The notes beneath the pieces are model-generated. The model did no database searches and was not told where the DNA came from. It saw only the letters and a program-made list of their open reading frames with translations. This document shows, in pieces, positions 1-10,830 of a stretch of DNA of 64,000 nt. The translations under genes and the position numbers were made by a program. The stretch is from Aquatica leii. Lineage: Eukaryota; Arthropoda; Insecta; Coleoptera; Lampyridae. The stretch is taken from contig CM069433.1 of assembly GCA_035610365.1 (NCBI GenBank), positions 188,612,760-188,676,759 on the forward strand, given 5' to 3'. Position 1 is the first letter of the stretch. Every line of letters begins with the position of its first letter.

Positions 1-1
1 C

Positions 2-553
2 AGTGGTAAGTGTTCCTTGGAATTATCTAATATAGACCCGGGCAAACTGGCTCATTCCAGATGGTTGACGACAGCCAATAGAATATTGAGGCTATATATT
101 GGCAGAAAGAACCCGACTTCAAATGATGTAGTAATACAACGTAATGGCTTTTTCATTCATCCCGAAAATCTGTTAATATGTATGCTTACAGATAATAGAA
201 CAGTTATCCAAGAACTAGCACTAAGACGTATATTAAAGGCTAGAATGGACTGTGATAAAAAGAGAACATTTAGAATTCCAACAATAAATTTCGAAGCAAC
301 CGATTATATCAACCTTATAGATTGGCAAGCTAGTAAAATAACAACTCCACCTTTTCTAAATTCTATTACCGATGAAGAAATTAAGAATCTAATTCAAGGC
401 AATAACACAATAAATCTTCTCAACTTTCCCTGCCATACCCAGGCGGTGGAAAGAAGTGTCAAACTAGTAACTGAAGCTTCACAAAACGTTATGGGATCAG
501 AAGCCAGATCAACATTAAACAATAAAAAATGGACTGGACAGCAATCCCCCTAA
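2..553 (+). pseudogene. C-terminal part of a repetitive arthropod protein (transposon-like), 5' cut by window edge
   Basis: The frame is open from base 2, enters the window without an ATG and ends at a TAA at 551-553. It gives about 183 residues with no internal stop. Near the N-terminus is a segment reading KLAHSRWLTTANRILRLY; near the C-terminus is NFPCHTQAVERSVKLV. I recall similar LAHSRW...CHTQ-x-VER proteins as multi-copy hypothetical proteins in arthropod genomes, but I do not know the function and cannot assign a transposon superfamily. The VER segment loosely recalls the C-terminal dimerisation region of hAT transposases, which is not enough for a call. The LINE fragment begins about 50 bases downstream. 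It could be the last exon of a real gene or a transposon remnant; its position among TEs favours the latter. Confidence 0.5.
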
Positions 554-599
554 TCTGATATTTAGTTTTTATAACAAATTTTATGTTATTTCTAACAGT

Positions 600-1334
600 A
601 TTTAAATTTTTCTTTAAACCAACTGATAAATACGAAATTTGTAAAATAATTAATTCCCTAAAAAATAAAAAAATGGTTGGGGTTGATGAACTTCAGATTT
701 TTAGTGTTAAAAGAATTGCAAAATGAATTGGAAGATGTGTTGACTCACATATTCAATATGAGGGGTTTTCCCGATATTTTAAAAAAAGCTATGGTAGTAT
801 CAATTTTTAAAAAAAGGAACAGATTTATTGTAACTAATTATCGGCCAGTAGCATTACTATCTCCTCTATCTAAAATATTAGAAAAAGTTATTAATTATAG
901 AGTGACTAAACAATTTGGTTTTAGAACTAGACTTAATACAGTAATGGCAATAACAAAGTTGATTTCTCAAATCAATTTAGCAATAAATAATAATTATCAA
1001 TCAGCTGCTCTTTTCGTCGACTTTCAAAAAGCATTTGATATAGTAGACCACGGCGTCTTTTTAAGAAAAATAGATAAAATGGGCATACAGGGATTGGTTC
1101 AAATCGTATCTTAACATGAAGTCTCAACAGGTTAAAATTTAATTAAGTGAGGTAGGAGTTATACGTCATGGGGTCCCCCAAGAGTCAGTACTGAGCCCGA
1201 CCCTTTTTTTGATCTACATCAATGATCGTTGTTCAGCTAACTTTAAAGAAAAAGTCACACCGTTTGCTGAAGACAAAGTGGTCAACTATGAAGCTAATAC
1301 TATTATGAACTTATAACTTGGAATCAGACCTTGT
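600..1334 (+). pseudogene. Non-LTR retrotransposon reverse transcriptase, 5' portion (split by piggyBac-like element)
   Basis: Three frames together give the reverse transcriptase (RT) order of a LINE: a KNKKMVGVDE segment (about 660-690), NYRPVALLSPLSKILEKVI (838-894), QFGFR, then FVDFQKAFD (about 1014-1040), PQESVLSPTLF (about 1175-1207) and FAEDKVVN (about 1262-1285). The usual PQG is PQE, and the FADD catalytic box reads FAED, so the active site is altered. Frameshifts lie near 715 and 1114-1150, with stops at 1112-1114 and about 1315. The frame runs into the TTAA at 1335-1338, where the piggyBac-like element begins. The next part of the same LINE reappears after that element. The clade was not fixed; the motifs fit Jockey/CR1-like LINEs. 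Confidence 0.85.
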
Positions 1335-1344
1335 TTAACCTTCC

Positions 1345-1552
1345 TATTACCATTGGGGTATTTTTTGACCCCAGACGTGTTGTTTTTATTGTCTTTTCTT
1401 AAGTTTTTTTTACAACTGTCCCTATATTTTTTTTAGCTGACTTTCTTTCAACAATGTATAATAATATATAACAAATTTTTCAATTGTTATTTGTTTTGCG
1501 ACATAAAAAAAATATTGTCTTAGGGGTCATATTTGACCCCACTTGGTAACCG
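1345..1552. repeat. Subterminal inverted repeat of the piggyBac-like element
   Basis: The left 210 bp contain two inverted copies of one motif: TTACCATTGGGGT...TTTGACCCC (1345-1372) and GGGGTCATATTTGACCCC followed by ACTTGGTAA (1523-1549). A further copy lies at 3656-3670 at the other end. Subterminal repeats of this kind are known or suspected transposase-binding sites in piggyBac-like elements; binding here is inferred. Confidence 0.6.
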
Positions 1553-1742
1553 ACGTTCTAAAAAGTAATTCTAATATTTTGTGTGCATTTGTCATCTAAT
1601 CTGCTTGTTTCAACGTGTTATTCGTCTGAAACATGATTACTACTATTCCGTCTTTAGTCATTACATTCGCTGAGTTTGTTCGAATCAGTTGAAAAGTGTG
1701 TCTGCTGTGTTATAAAATTTAATTGGAAATAGTTGTTGAATT

Positions 1743-3516
1743 ATGGCTAAAAAATATTTGTCTCAGCGGAAGTGAAAGAAATAGCTAGCAATATTAATTT
1801 ACTGAATGAAATTGAAGATGAAATTTTATCTGACGATAGTGATGCCGAATTTGAAGAAGTAAGTGTACCTGATGTAAACTCGATTGAAAGTTCGGAAGAC
1901 GATGACAGTGATGATAATTCGCCCAATGATAAAGATATACTGGTGGGTAAAGATGGTTCCATATAGAAAAGAGGTAAGCCTCATGTTAGAAGACGAAATC
2001 AGCAAAATATTCTAAAAACACCGCTAGGATTAACAAAATTCAGTGAACATATTTCAACATGCCTAGATGCTTTCCATTTATTTATCTCGGAAGACATTAT
2101 GGACATAATATTTAGAGAAACAAACATTCGAGTTAGAAGAATTGTAGGCGATACGTGGAAGCCAATAGATGCGGATGAGTTACATGCATTTTTTGGATTA
2201 CTGCTTCTAGCTGGTGGTTTGAAAGCACGCCAAGAACCAATATTTGAGCTTTGGAGTACGAAATACATGTCTCTCCATAAACCAATTTTTTGTGCTGCAA
2301 TGTCTGGTAATCGAATGACAGACTTTTTAAAATACATTCGATTTGACGATATAGACACCCGAGAAGAACGACGGGCAACAGATAAATTAGCAGCTATTCG
2401 TAACATTCATAATATTCTCGCTGCAAATTGCAAAAAATCGAATAACCCTAATGTTGAAGTATGTATTGATGAACAACTTGTTCCTTTCCGTGGAAAATGT
2501 CCTTTTCGAGTGTATATGAAGTCGAAGCCAGATAAATACGGAATTAAAATCTGGGCTTTATGCGATGTTAGTAACAGATATTGCTGGAATTTCCAAATAT
2601 ATGCTGGAATGGTAGACAACGCTCCAGAACGGAAACAGGGTAAAACACAATTTTATCGTTTTATGCACGAGTATAAAATTTCATTTCTAGGGAAGCGGGT
2701 AGTTTTGGATTTGGTTGAGGGTTTGAGAGAGGGTTATGGTATTACCACAGATAATTTTTTTATGTCTATGTCTTTGGCGAAGGAGCTACTGCAGCAATCA
2801 AAAACCTTGACTGGAATAATTCGTAAAACACGTAGAGAAATACCAAAAGAATTTTTGCCAAAAAGAAATCGAGCAGAATACTCTAGCAAAATTCTATACG
2901 AAGAAGACACAATTTTAGTATCTTACGTACCTAAAAAATATAGAAGCCTTATGCTATTTCAACGCAACACCAAGATTTGGAATTGTTCGGAGAAGACCTC
3001 AGTTACAAACCGCAAGTTATCTTGGACTATAATAGCTGCAAAGGAGCTGTGGACAGCGTCGATAAAATGGTGAAGGAATACTCATGCAGAAGAAATACAA
3101 ATCACTGGCCTCTTGTTCTATTTTTTAATTTCCTTGATATTGCTGCCATGAATGCATTTATTCTATACACTACGAAATTTGGAAATTTTGAAAAAGGGAA
3201 AACATCCTGAAGAAGATTATTTTTGCAAAAACTTGGGTTTGAATTAGTAATCCCACATATCAAAAAACGTACACTTCAAGGATTACCAAGACATGTGCAA
3301 AATGCAATAGCGATGGTTTTGGCAGACACAGAACCAGAGGAAGTGGGACCGCAAGACGAAACTATCGCTCGCCCAAAAAGAGGTCGTTGTAAGATATGTC
3401 CAAGAGCAAATGACAAAAAATGTTCGGAAACATGTGAAAAGTGCAAACTCTTTGTATGTAAACAACATTGCCAGAAAAAAACTACAATAATATGTAATAG
3501 TGGTTGCCATCACTAA
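1743..3516 (+). pseudogene. piggyBac-like transposase, broken
   Basis: This would be a DDE-type transposase that excises and inserts at TTAA. An ATG at 1743 opens the protein, but a frameshift near 1763 moves it to the next frame, starting with an acidic N-terminal region (Asp/Glu/Ser rich, about 1805-1940). The core follows: a HAFFGLLLLAGG segment (about 2187), an aspartate in CIDEQLVPFRGKCPF (codon about 2468), a second in TTDNFF (2750) and two more in LDYNSCKGAVDSVDKM (3025-3062), the expected catalytic set. The C-terminus (3388-3516) is a cysteine/histidine cluster typical of the piggyBac zinc-binding tail. Damage: stop at 1964-1966 (where Trp is usual), a frameshift between about 2960 and 2990, and a stop at 3208-3210. 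Full length would be about 590 residues, usual for the family. The breaks make it inactive, although the motifs are well preserved. Confidence 0.9.
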
Positions 3517-3764
3517 TTTACGTTTACATTTTATTTTTATATTTTTATTAGTTTATATGAAATCTAATGTTAATTTAAAATATTAATAAAGATTACCATT
3601 ACAAATTAATCGGTTTTTCTTTACAGAATAAGAAAAAAAACTGGTGGTCAAATCTGACCCCACTTGGTAATCGGCGCCTCAAAAAATGCTTAGTAATCCG
3701 AAGGCTGAGAGAATAAAATTTCTGTAATACAAATTATATGGTCTTTAGTTTAATAAAATTTCTG

Positions 3765-3935
3765 AATCATTGGGCACTGTAAAATATCATGATGTCTCGT
3801 GTGGAAGGTTTGCTAACTGTGCGTGTGAGTCAGTTCAACAAGTTGAGGCAGTTAGATATCTAGGAATTATTATAAATAAGCGACTCTTATGGCGGTACCA
3901 TATTGCAAAACTTGCGACAATAATATAATTTTTAA
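3765..3935 (+). pseudogene. Non-LTR retrotransposon RT, 3' portion of the split LINE
   Basis: Reading from about 3767, the frame gives GTVKYHDVSCG, then ESVQQVEAVRYLGIIINKRL and WRYHIAKLA. This is the post-catalytic RT segment (YLGI motif) that follows the FADD region in Jockey/CR1-type LINEs. It is in the right order and strand to continue the LINE interrupted at 1335. Between the piggyBac end (3704) and about 3765 the translation is degraded. The fragment ends near 3935, where mariner-like sequence takes over. Confidence 0.75.
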
Positions 3936-3964
3936 TATTGTCATGAAAACGGATTTCTAATTCT

Positions 3965-4460
3965 ACTATCGAGATAAGAAGCAAAACCTGGGTACACCAC
4001 CATACCCCAGAATCACACCTGGGTACACCAAAAAATCAACAGTTTGCTAAAAAGACAATGGCAACTGTGTTCTGGAATATGCAAGGCATTTCGCTCATAG
4101 AGTTTTTACTGTCTAAAACAATATTCAACGTCAAACTTTCGAAAAACTACATTTTCATTTGACAGAATCGAAAAGAAAGGTTGATAAAAAAGTCAGATTG
4201 TTGCATGACACCACAAATCAGACAAAGAAACACAGTTAAGAGGTCCATCTCCCCCACAGTTCAGACATGGCTCCATAATTTGTTTGTTCCGTTGAAAAAT
4301 TTGTCAGGTAAAGTTTCAAAACCACAGCTAACTTCAAAAAAAAGCAAAGTCGTTTTTTTTTGAAAATTTGGATCGCAACTTTTACAAAAAGGGTATACAC
4401 AAGCTTGTGTCTCGCTGGGATAAGTGCCTTAACATTAACGGCGATTACATTGAAAAGTAG
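3965..4460 (+). pseudogene. mariner-type transposase relic (C-terminal half)
   Basis: In shifting frames this reads WVHHHTPES (about 3988), KTMATVFWNMQGISLIEFL (about 4055-4112), then at the end GIHKLVSRWDKCLNINGDY followed by IEK and a stop at 4458-4460. WVHHYTPES, MATVFWD...G and the terminal RW-KCI--GDYVEK are hallmarks of mariner transposases (MOS1/SETMAR type). The middle, where the second and third catalytic aspartates should lie, is frameshifted and partly missing. A 13-base direct repeat ACCTGGGTACACC (3987-3999 and 4018-4030) duplicates the WVH codons and probably marks a small internal duplication. No terminal inverted repeats were found. Confidence 0.75.
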
Positions 4461-4845
4461 CTAACAGTTTGGGCTTTTATTTAATGTATGTTTCATTTCT
4501 ATAAATAAAGTAATACGCCTGTGATTCACAAATGTACCTTAGAAACCGGACACTCATTGTAAATGTCTGCAAATATACAAAAATCCACACTGACCGATAA
4601 GACCGCTTTCAAGAACAGAAATGTGCATATAATGTTACTTTCTGGTTCATTTTTGTGAATGACCTAGTACGACACACTTCAGTAAATCAACGCGGACTTG
4701 CTATCACTAAAGTTTGTCAACAGATAAATTATAAAACCTTGCATTTTTGTTGGTCAAATTCGATTGTTCACTAAAGCATTGTTGCTTAGCAAAATTCCCA
4801 CATCTGAACCGTGCAATCATTTTTTTCTTCTTGTTGCTTTTATTC
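4461..4845. other. Gene-free stretch
   Basis: AT-rich sequence after the mariner relic with an AATAAA-like signal near 4504. I see no coding similarity, inverted repeat or RNA gene. Confidence 0.4.
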
Positions 4846-4849
4846 CCTC

Positions 4850-5670
4850 TAACCTTTAAATATTCTGGCGCCCTTTCCTCCTTAATATACCCATAATTCC
4901 TAATCTATTTTTTGATGTCCCTATCTCTCCTTATTATTTCTTCCCTTACCCCTACTCCTTCTTCTTTCCACTCCACTTCTTCTCTCGCGTACCCGTTTCT
5001 TTTGTATTACTCTTCTCTGCCCTCCTGTCCGTACTTCACTTTTCCTCCCTTTATCTCTTTCCAACATTCTTGCAGTATTTTACATTCTGTCTCTTCCCTC
5101 AGTTCTTCCTCGTATTTTATGGCCGTTTTTTCTGTCTCTACTCTTATTTTTGCAACCTGTGCCCCCTCTTACAATATATCCCGGTGTATTTCTGTCCAGT
5201 CTCAATACCCATCTCCAATATTTTTCCTGTATCCCTTCTACTCTCTCCACTCCTTCCACCTCCATATTTGCGCCCCATACATCACCACACCCTTTATTAG
5301 CTTTTCGAACAACAGCTTTCTTTTTTCTGTATCCATTTCAAATACCCTTTCCCCCACCTCCCACACTTGTCCTATTCATCATCTCCTTTATTTCCTATTC
5401 CTCCTTAGCCACCAACGCTATGTCATCCGCCTACGCTATCGACCATACCTTCGCCTTCCCTACTACTATCCCTTCTGTCTGTTGTCCTCTCATTGTCTCT
5501 TCCAGATCTCCCGTATATACTGCAATAGAGCTGGGCTCAGCGGGCATTCCTGTCTCAACTCTCTCTATGTAATGAATTTCTCGCTTTCTTCCCCATTCAC
5601 TTTGACCCTGCTCTTCGTTTCTTCGTAGATTTTCTCCATTCTTTCTATTAATCTTTCATTGATTTTTTTT
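4850..5670 (-). pseudogene. LINE reverse transcriptase C-terminal fragment, minus strand
   Basis: The plus strand looks like a T/C-rich open frame, but the minus strand is the coding one. From about 5665 downward it reads ERMEKIYEETKSRVKVNG, LRQECPLSPALLQYI (usual RQGCPLSP), VWSIA followed by ADDIALVAKEE with a stop in the catalytic YADD position (about 5430), LFEKLIKGVVMYG (about 5300), then EKYWRWVLRLDRNTPGYIVR (about 5170-5230) and an Arg/Glu-rich tail. The MYGAEIWGW...ERYLRWVLG-DR-TPGYMVREE order is one I know from LINE copies in ants and other insects. Several frameshifts and stops break it. The purine-rich tail produces the long plus-strand shadow frame (4912-5628). Confidence 0.75.
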
Positions 5671-6189
5671 TCAAGTAACAATGCCCAAGAGGCATTCAGT
5701 AACCATGTTTACTCAAGTTTTTCTGAATTTTTTTTTGTTTAAAACAATGCAAACTAAATGTGACTTGAAAAATTAATAACCATAGATATTACCTTTCAGT
5801 TCCATCTATAGCGCAGTTTGTAACCCGAAAGCTACAAAAAAATTCCAAATAAACTGTTTAGAGCTCTTTACCAAATAATTGTTCTAGTCAAACAATTTTT
5901 AAGTTATTCGTAAATTAGTACGTTTGGAAAATTTTGCTAAATACTTGGTTACTACTCATGGCTCCACACGACCACCTTGTTAGCTTTGGAAACAACATTT
6001 TCATAAAATAACTCGTAGACAAGCCTAATGACACTTGCGCGTGGTGGGTGTGCAGTCGCTCTGTGTGTATTTTGCGCCATAAAAGTATTGACAGAGTTTT
6101 TTGGTGTAAATTATAAATTATTTTAAAAAAAATTTATATTTTGGGCTTTTGTTTGCCGTAGGCTTGGGTGATAAAAATATGATTACATT
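5671..6189. other. Gene-free stretch, possible 5' region of the old piggyBac relic
   Basis: No coding signal. A GC-richer patch at 6016-6080 includes ACAAGCCTAATGACAC, which resembles the loop sequence of the small inverted-repeat element at 24,882-24,992. It may be untranslated sequence of the relic that follows. Confidence 0.3.
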
Positions 6190-7140
6190 AAAAATGCTTT
6201 GCATATCTATGACAGATATTTTGATGAGGATATTTCCGCCACTCCAGGTTTTTCTTCTTCTTCAGCTTCTTCTTTGTTACGTAGTGCTAATAACAGAGAA
6301 AACGCTTTGTCTTGCATCCTAATTCTAACAATGAAAACATATTTAGTTTAACTAATATAAAAATTTTTCCTTACAATAGTATATCTATATCCGCGAGAAA
6401 ACCCAACGGCCTAGCAACTACTTTAAGTCCAGAGTCATTACCTTCGCATATTTTTACAAACTATTGCTAAACTACGGGCATTTATAAGATTGCTGTAATT
6501 GGCAGGTATATACAAACCGAATCATGATTTTTTTTCATTTCGGCATCAGATGGTAGCCGACGTGACGTTTTCGTTGAACAATGACTTTAGATTTTTGCTA
6601 TCTTATTTGAAATTTGATGATATGATATTAAAAGAAAAAACAAATTAGCAACTATATCTGATATTTTTTCGGAATGGATAAGTCATTGTCAAAATAACTA
6701 ATGAATTGGAGCAACGCTTACTGTCGATAAGATGCTAGCCAGCACCTTTCTTATAATGAAAAAACCTGCTTTTACCAGCTTAAGTTGTGCTCCACTTAAT
6801 ACTTCTAATTGAAGGATCTAATCGGATATCACTGACGACAATTGGTTTTTGTTCCTTAAAGTAGTAATTGTAGTACGGACAATTAACATATGTGGCGTTT
6901 TTGAAGTCAAACAAGAGACGGATCTCTCAAAAATTCTCTAAAAAATCCAAAGCGGTGGTTCTCATTTCTAGCATGCATCATGATAGCGAGACAGTTTCGG
7001 ATCAATACAATAAGCCTGCGATGATCACATTGTTTTAATTTAATATTTCTACTTGTAACAAAAATATACATTTTGTTGAGGGATATGACCTCCTCTTAGA
7101 TAGTAACTGTGTAAATCTTTTTAAACAGTAATCAAGAGTT
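6190..7140 (+). pseudogene. Old piggyBac-like transposase relic
   Basis: Heavily decayed, but the order of segments is that of a piggyBac transposase: a serine-rich N-terminal patch (FDEDISATPGFSSSSASS, about 6220-6275), DKMLASTFL (about 6727-6750, matching the IDEMLV-FRG aspartate region), SDITDDNW (about 6822-6846, matching the T-DNWF catalytic aspartate), LTYVAFLKSNKRRIS (about 6885-6930) and then VLISSMHHD with KPAMITLF (about 6957-7035), matching the STMHHD...KPE-I--YN signature. Many stops and frameshifts occur, no clear ends were found, and the C-terminal cysteine tail is absent. It is a different and much older copy than the element at 1339-3704. Confidence 0.7.
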
Positions 7141-8485
7141 AAACTACATTAAAAACAAAACTTTGTAATTAGTGTCAGCAACGGTAACACATAAACTTAA
7201 ATTTAGTAGTAAATATATGAATCGAAAAATTTTCATTGCTGCCGAGAGCAACGATAACTTACCGTGACGCGAAACTTCGGAATGATCGAAACAGTAATTA
7301 AATTTCAACCAAGGTTGCAATTACACTATTTTATTCAGAAACATTTATTTCTTGAATTTATGCTTAGTAATGTTTTTACTTTTATAATTGTCTATATATT
7401 TTTATAATTTTTTAAAGTCGTAAAAATATGTATAAAATTACTTCCCGGATATAAGTGGGAAGTAAAACTTGTCACTGCTCGATCACTGGCATAGTAATCA
7501 TGACAAATTATTGACTTCTAAACTTGTTATAGTTAATATGTAAAGAAATAAATATTTTTATTTCTATAAAAAGCTCTTGAAAATAATAATCTAAGCAGTA
7601 AACTAATCTACCAAAGTTGTATTGCAGAATAAGTTTTCCGAACAGAAATTTGTTACGGTTAGCCCTAACACTATTAAGGTCCAAGTTGAGATTAACTACA
7701 AAATATCGTATTACGTATTAAAACATGTTTCTATCAGCTAGGGATATAGTATCCCCGATTTTAGGCGTTTTTCAGAAATCCGAGCTTTTCTTAGTATTTA
7801 CTGATTAAAATATTCTTCCTTATTTTTAAATTATTTAGTATAATATTCTTTGGCGAGGTATAAATTTTATTATTTTAATATCTCGTTAAGAATTAAACTC
7901 GGTCAAACACTATAACGTTTGTAAATGAAAACAATAAATATTATATGACATAAATAAATAATTTTAATATAAACTTGTATCAAAACTTATAAAATATTTA
8001 AGTAAGTTATAAATAATAATATGAAAATTATGTACATATATTTGAATTTATAACGTACATAATGAAATTTTTCAAAATCATCGGGTACAAAAAAGTTATT
8101 GTTCTAAAACGTGATCATATATAATCAATCAATGTAGTTGCTATAGCAACAAGTGCATTGTATGGTGAGTTAATTTTCAAAGTGTCGAAGGAGTAATAGA
8201 TGTAGTGTAATTAAAATTTGAGACAAGTCGTGTTCGCTCATTAATAGAACGTTCAATTTTGATTAAAACAGTAATAGCACTAGAAAAACGTGTAATTACT
8301 TATAATCTTTAGAACACATAAAAATAATTAATATATTTAGAAATACTGCTTAAAACATGAAAAACAAAAAAATATAAATAAAATTTTATTATATAATTCT
8401 TTAGTGCACAGAACCGTACTTATATTAAAGAACATTAAAGATGCAGCAACGCGCTAAGAGGGGGCCTGGTTGGAAACATGCCCAT
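7141..8485. other. AT-rich gene-free stretch
   Basis: No open frame or protein similarity. It contains a perfect 14-base palindrome GTTGCTATAGCAAC (8136-8149). Nothing else can be supported. Confidence 0.4.
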
Positions 8486-8489
8486 TTTG

Positions 8490-9030
8490 TTTACCAAAGT
8501 AAAGAAAACAACTTTTGAATCAAACTATTTTTATTAAAAAAATGGTATTTGCCTTTTAGTTTTTTTTTTACGTACGAAGATCAGCTTTTTTGGTATACGA
8601 CTACGTTTTCTGATTTATACGATGCTTTTAGGTTTGTTACGATTTTGCAGTTTGTAATGCGATGATTCAAGTTTACAATATATTTTTGATAGGTTTGATG
8701 GCAGTCACAACCTAGTTTTTTTTTGAAAAATTTCCGTTTCGAATTACGATTTTTATGGGTTGAAATCGATTATTCATGTGTTACGTCCGAAGTAATTTGA
8801 TTTGGATTGTTGCGAATGAAAGATTATGATGTTATGTTTGTTAACGATATTCTGGTTAATGGATCTGTACGAATATTAGATCAATCAAGATAATTACGGA
8901 AAATTTGGAATTTTAGATATGCATTTTGAAGATTACGCAATGTTGGGTAATCGCATAGATCAGATGATGAACGCGTCGTTGACCACACCTAAATCGACTC
9001 GCGCACTTAAGTTATAACCAGGTAACTTTA
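8490..9030. repeat. Unclassified interspersed repeat, copy A
   Basis: It aligns by eye, in the same orientation, with 10,200-10,830. Shared blocks in order include: a T-run then TACGACTACGTTT (8599/10,355), a TACGATGCTT block, AAATTTCCGTT or GAATTTCCGTT, GAAGTAATTTGATTTGGATT versus the same with AATTTAATTT, GAAAATTTG, TTACGCAATGTT and a final TCAGGTAA-like end. Identity is roughly 65-75% by eye. No coding capacity or inverted ends are clear. It is probably a non-autonomous element. Confidence 0.55.
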
Positions 9031-10195
9031 AATTTTAGTAACTGACTATTTGATAAAGTTAAATATGTAATTACATTTTTTTATTAGTTAAGATGTAATC
9101 AGATTTTGTTATTATGTTAATGTGTTAAGCTTTTGAGTTTCAATATTTAGCCTTCCTCAGTACAAAAACATTGTGGCTTCCAAATTATATTTCGAATTTT
9201 CAAATTAACGTTGTAAATTTAAGTGTACGATTAGAATACCCAACCTTAATATAATTTGCAAAATTTTCTTATTGCCCTATATTCAATATTTTTGTGTTTT
9301 GCTTATATTTTAATAAATCTATATAAGCTATCCGGATGCATTATTTGAATTATTATGTAAAGTTAAGTCACATAATTGGCGCCCATTGTTTAGAGCTTAC
9401 GTTTTAATGTTTTGATCGTTATAAGAGATGCCCAGAAATATTTAACCAATAATACACAACATAAAAAATTAATTTCTTTCAGAGGTATGAAAAGAGATAA
9501 AAAAAATTTATAACACTGAAACTTGTAAGGACTACTGACTACTACCCTAGATCACTACGGACAATCTTTAAAACTCATCGAACGTCGAAGTTGCATACGC
9601 TGACAAAGATAATCAGATAGAACTGCAAGAACTGCTGCATTAAAATTTTTGATGTTAGTTAAAAATGGTACTGAGTGGAACAAACAGCTACGCGTGTTCA
9701 AAAACACGTCATAAAACTGTACCCAAGCTATAAATAAAGTACATATCAGCTGCTGATACATTTAAATGTATTTTTTTCAGAAATATATATCGACATAATT
9801 GAAAACGTAAGTGGATAAATGTGTTATGTTCCATTTTTCACTAAAATGATTGTATTAACACTGAAGATATAGATCTATCTTTCAGGAAACTATAAATATC
9901 TAGTTTCCTATGATAGAATCTAGAGAAAGACGTATTCTAAGATTATTAGTTGATTATAATAAATTAAAGTTGCCAAAAAAGTATTACAATCAGTTGCCGA
10001 GTTACCTAATACAAAACAATATCATACAATATACTACTTCTTATGCCCATAAGGCAGCTTCCATGCAAAATATTTTATGCTGTTTAAAAGTATTAGAATA
10101 AAACTCGCCGCAAAATGATGGATTTTGTCCTGTGGCCGCAAACCACATTTAAATTTGAAAGGTGTCTTAGCATTTGTTGTTACGTGATTATTCGC
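9031..10195. other. Gene-free stretch between the two repeat copies
   Basis: Short frames at 9555-9761 (minus, 68 codons) and 9910-10,101 (plus, 63 codons) show no recognisable motif and are the length expected by chance. A GGCGCCC motif (9379) is isolated. Confidence 0.4.
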
Positions 10196-10199
10196 TTTT

Positions 10200-10830
10200 C
10201 TTAGTGATTTGTTATTATGAGATCGTCGTTATTACGAGAAAAACCCGTAAATAGCTAGGAGTAAGTTTTTTCTTTGTACTTAACTCTTGATGTAACTTTG
10301 GTATTTCCGTTTTAGTTTTTTTTTTGTACAAGTTTTTTGTTACGAAGCTTTTTACGACTACGTTTCTGGTTTCTACGATGCTTATTTGTGTACGTGTAAT
10401 TTCGTTTACAGTTACGCAAATTTGGTTTTGAATACGTACGTACATACATTTACATTTTTCGATTTTGGTTTTTGGAATGCGAATACGATTTACAATGAAC
10501 ATTTGATGTTAGTCACAACGTCGTTTTTCCGAAGAATTTCCGTTATGCGTTTGCAATTTTTAGGGTTCGAAATCAATAATTATTCAAGTCTGAAGTAATT
10601 TAATTTGGATTATGACAAAATTTTTACGTTAAGTTTGTGTTACGAAATATTGATTAAAGATCAATACGAATGAAAAATCAATCAATATGAATTACGAAAA
10701 ATTTGAAAATTTATACGCATTTCAAAAATTACGCAATGTTACGTCATCATATGAATCCAAGGTTGAACCGCACCTATGAAATTGTATTTGTGCGACGACA
10801 CGAGCGATTATCAGGTAATTTCAATCCTTA
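10200..10830. repeat. Unclassified interspersed repeat, copy B
   Basis: Partner of the repeat at 8490-9030. It contains the same ordered blocks (TACGACTACGTTTC, TACGATGCTTA, AGTCACAAC, AATTTCCGTTATG, GTCTGAAGTAATTTAATTTG, AATTACGCAATGTTACG, and a final TTATCAGGTAA). Short frames on both strands here (10,215-10,502 minus and 10,386-10,598 plus) have no matching frame in copy A and are not supported as genes. Confidence 0.55.

Larger units (their letters stand above)
1339..3704 (+). mobile_element. piggyBac-like DNA transposon with both ends, inserted in a LINE
   Basis: The left end starts CCTTCCTATTACCA directly after TTAA (1335-1338). The right end, TAGTAATCCGAAGG, is an imperfect inverted match ending at 3704, followed by CTGA where a second TTAA would be expected. 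That fits the TTAA target duplication of piggyBac with two substitutions. Length is 2,366 bp, usual for the superfamily. LINE sequence lies on both sides. Subterminal copies of GACCCCACTTGGTAA occur at 1535-1549 and 3656-3670. A polyadenylation-like AATAAA follows the transposase near 3583. Confidence 0.85.

Noticed and set aside
1747-1962. 71-codon Ser/Leu-rich minus frame
   Set aside because: Shadow of the acidic N-terminus of the piggyBac-like transposase.
4912-5628. 238-codon plus-strand frame rich in Ser, Leu, Pro and Tyr
   Set aside because: It is the antisense of a purine-rich LINE C-terminus. The minus-strand translation has clear RT motifs and the plus frame has only low-complexity composition.
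9141-9170. CTGAGGA and GAAAC on the minus strand, hammerhead-like
   Set aside because: The bases between the two boxes do not form a stem II, and no stem I pairing is present.
9370-9390. GGCGCCCA motif as a retroviral-type primer-binding site
   Set aside because: No LTR-like sequence, gag or second copy lies nearby.
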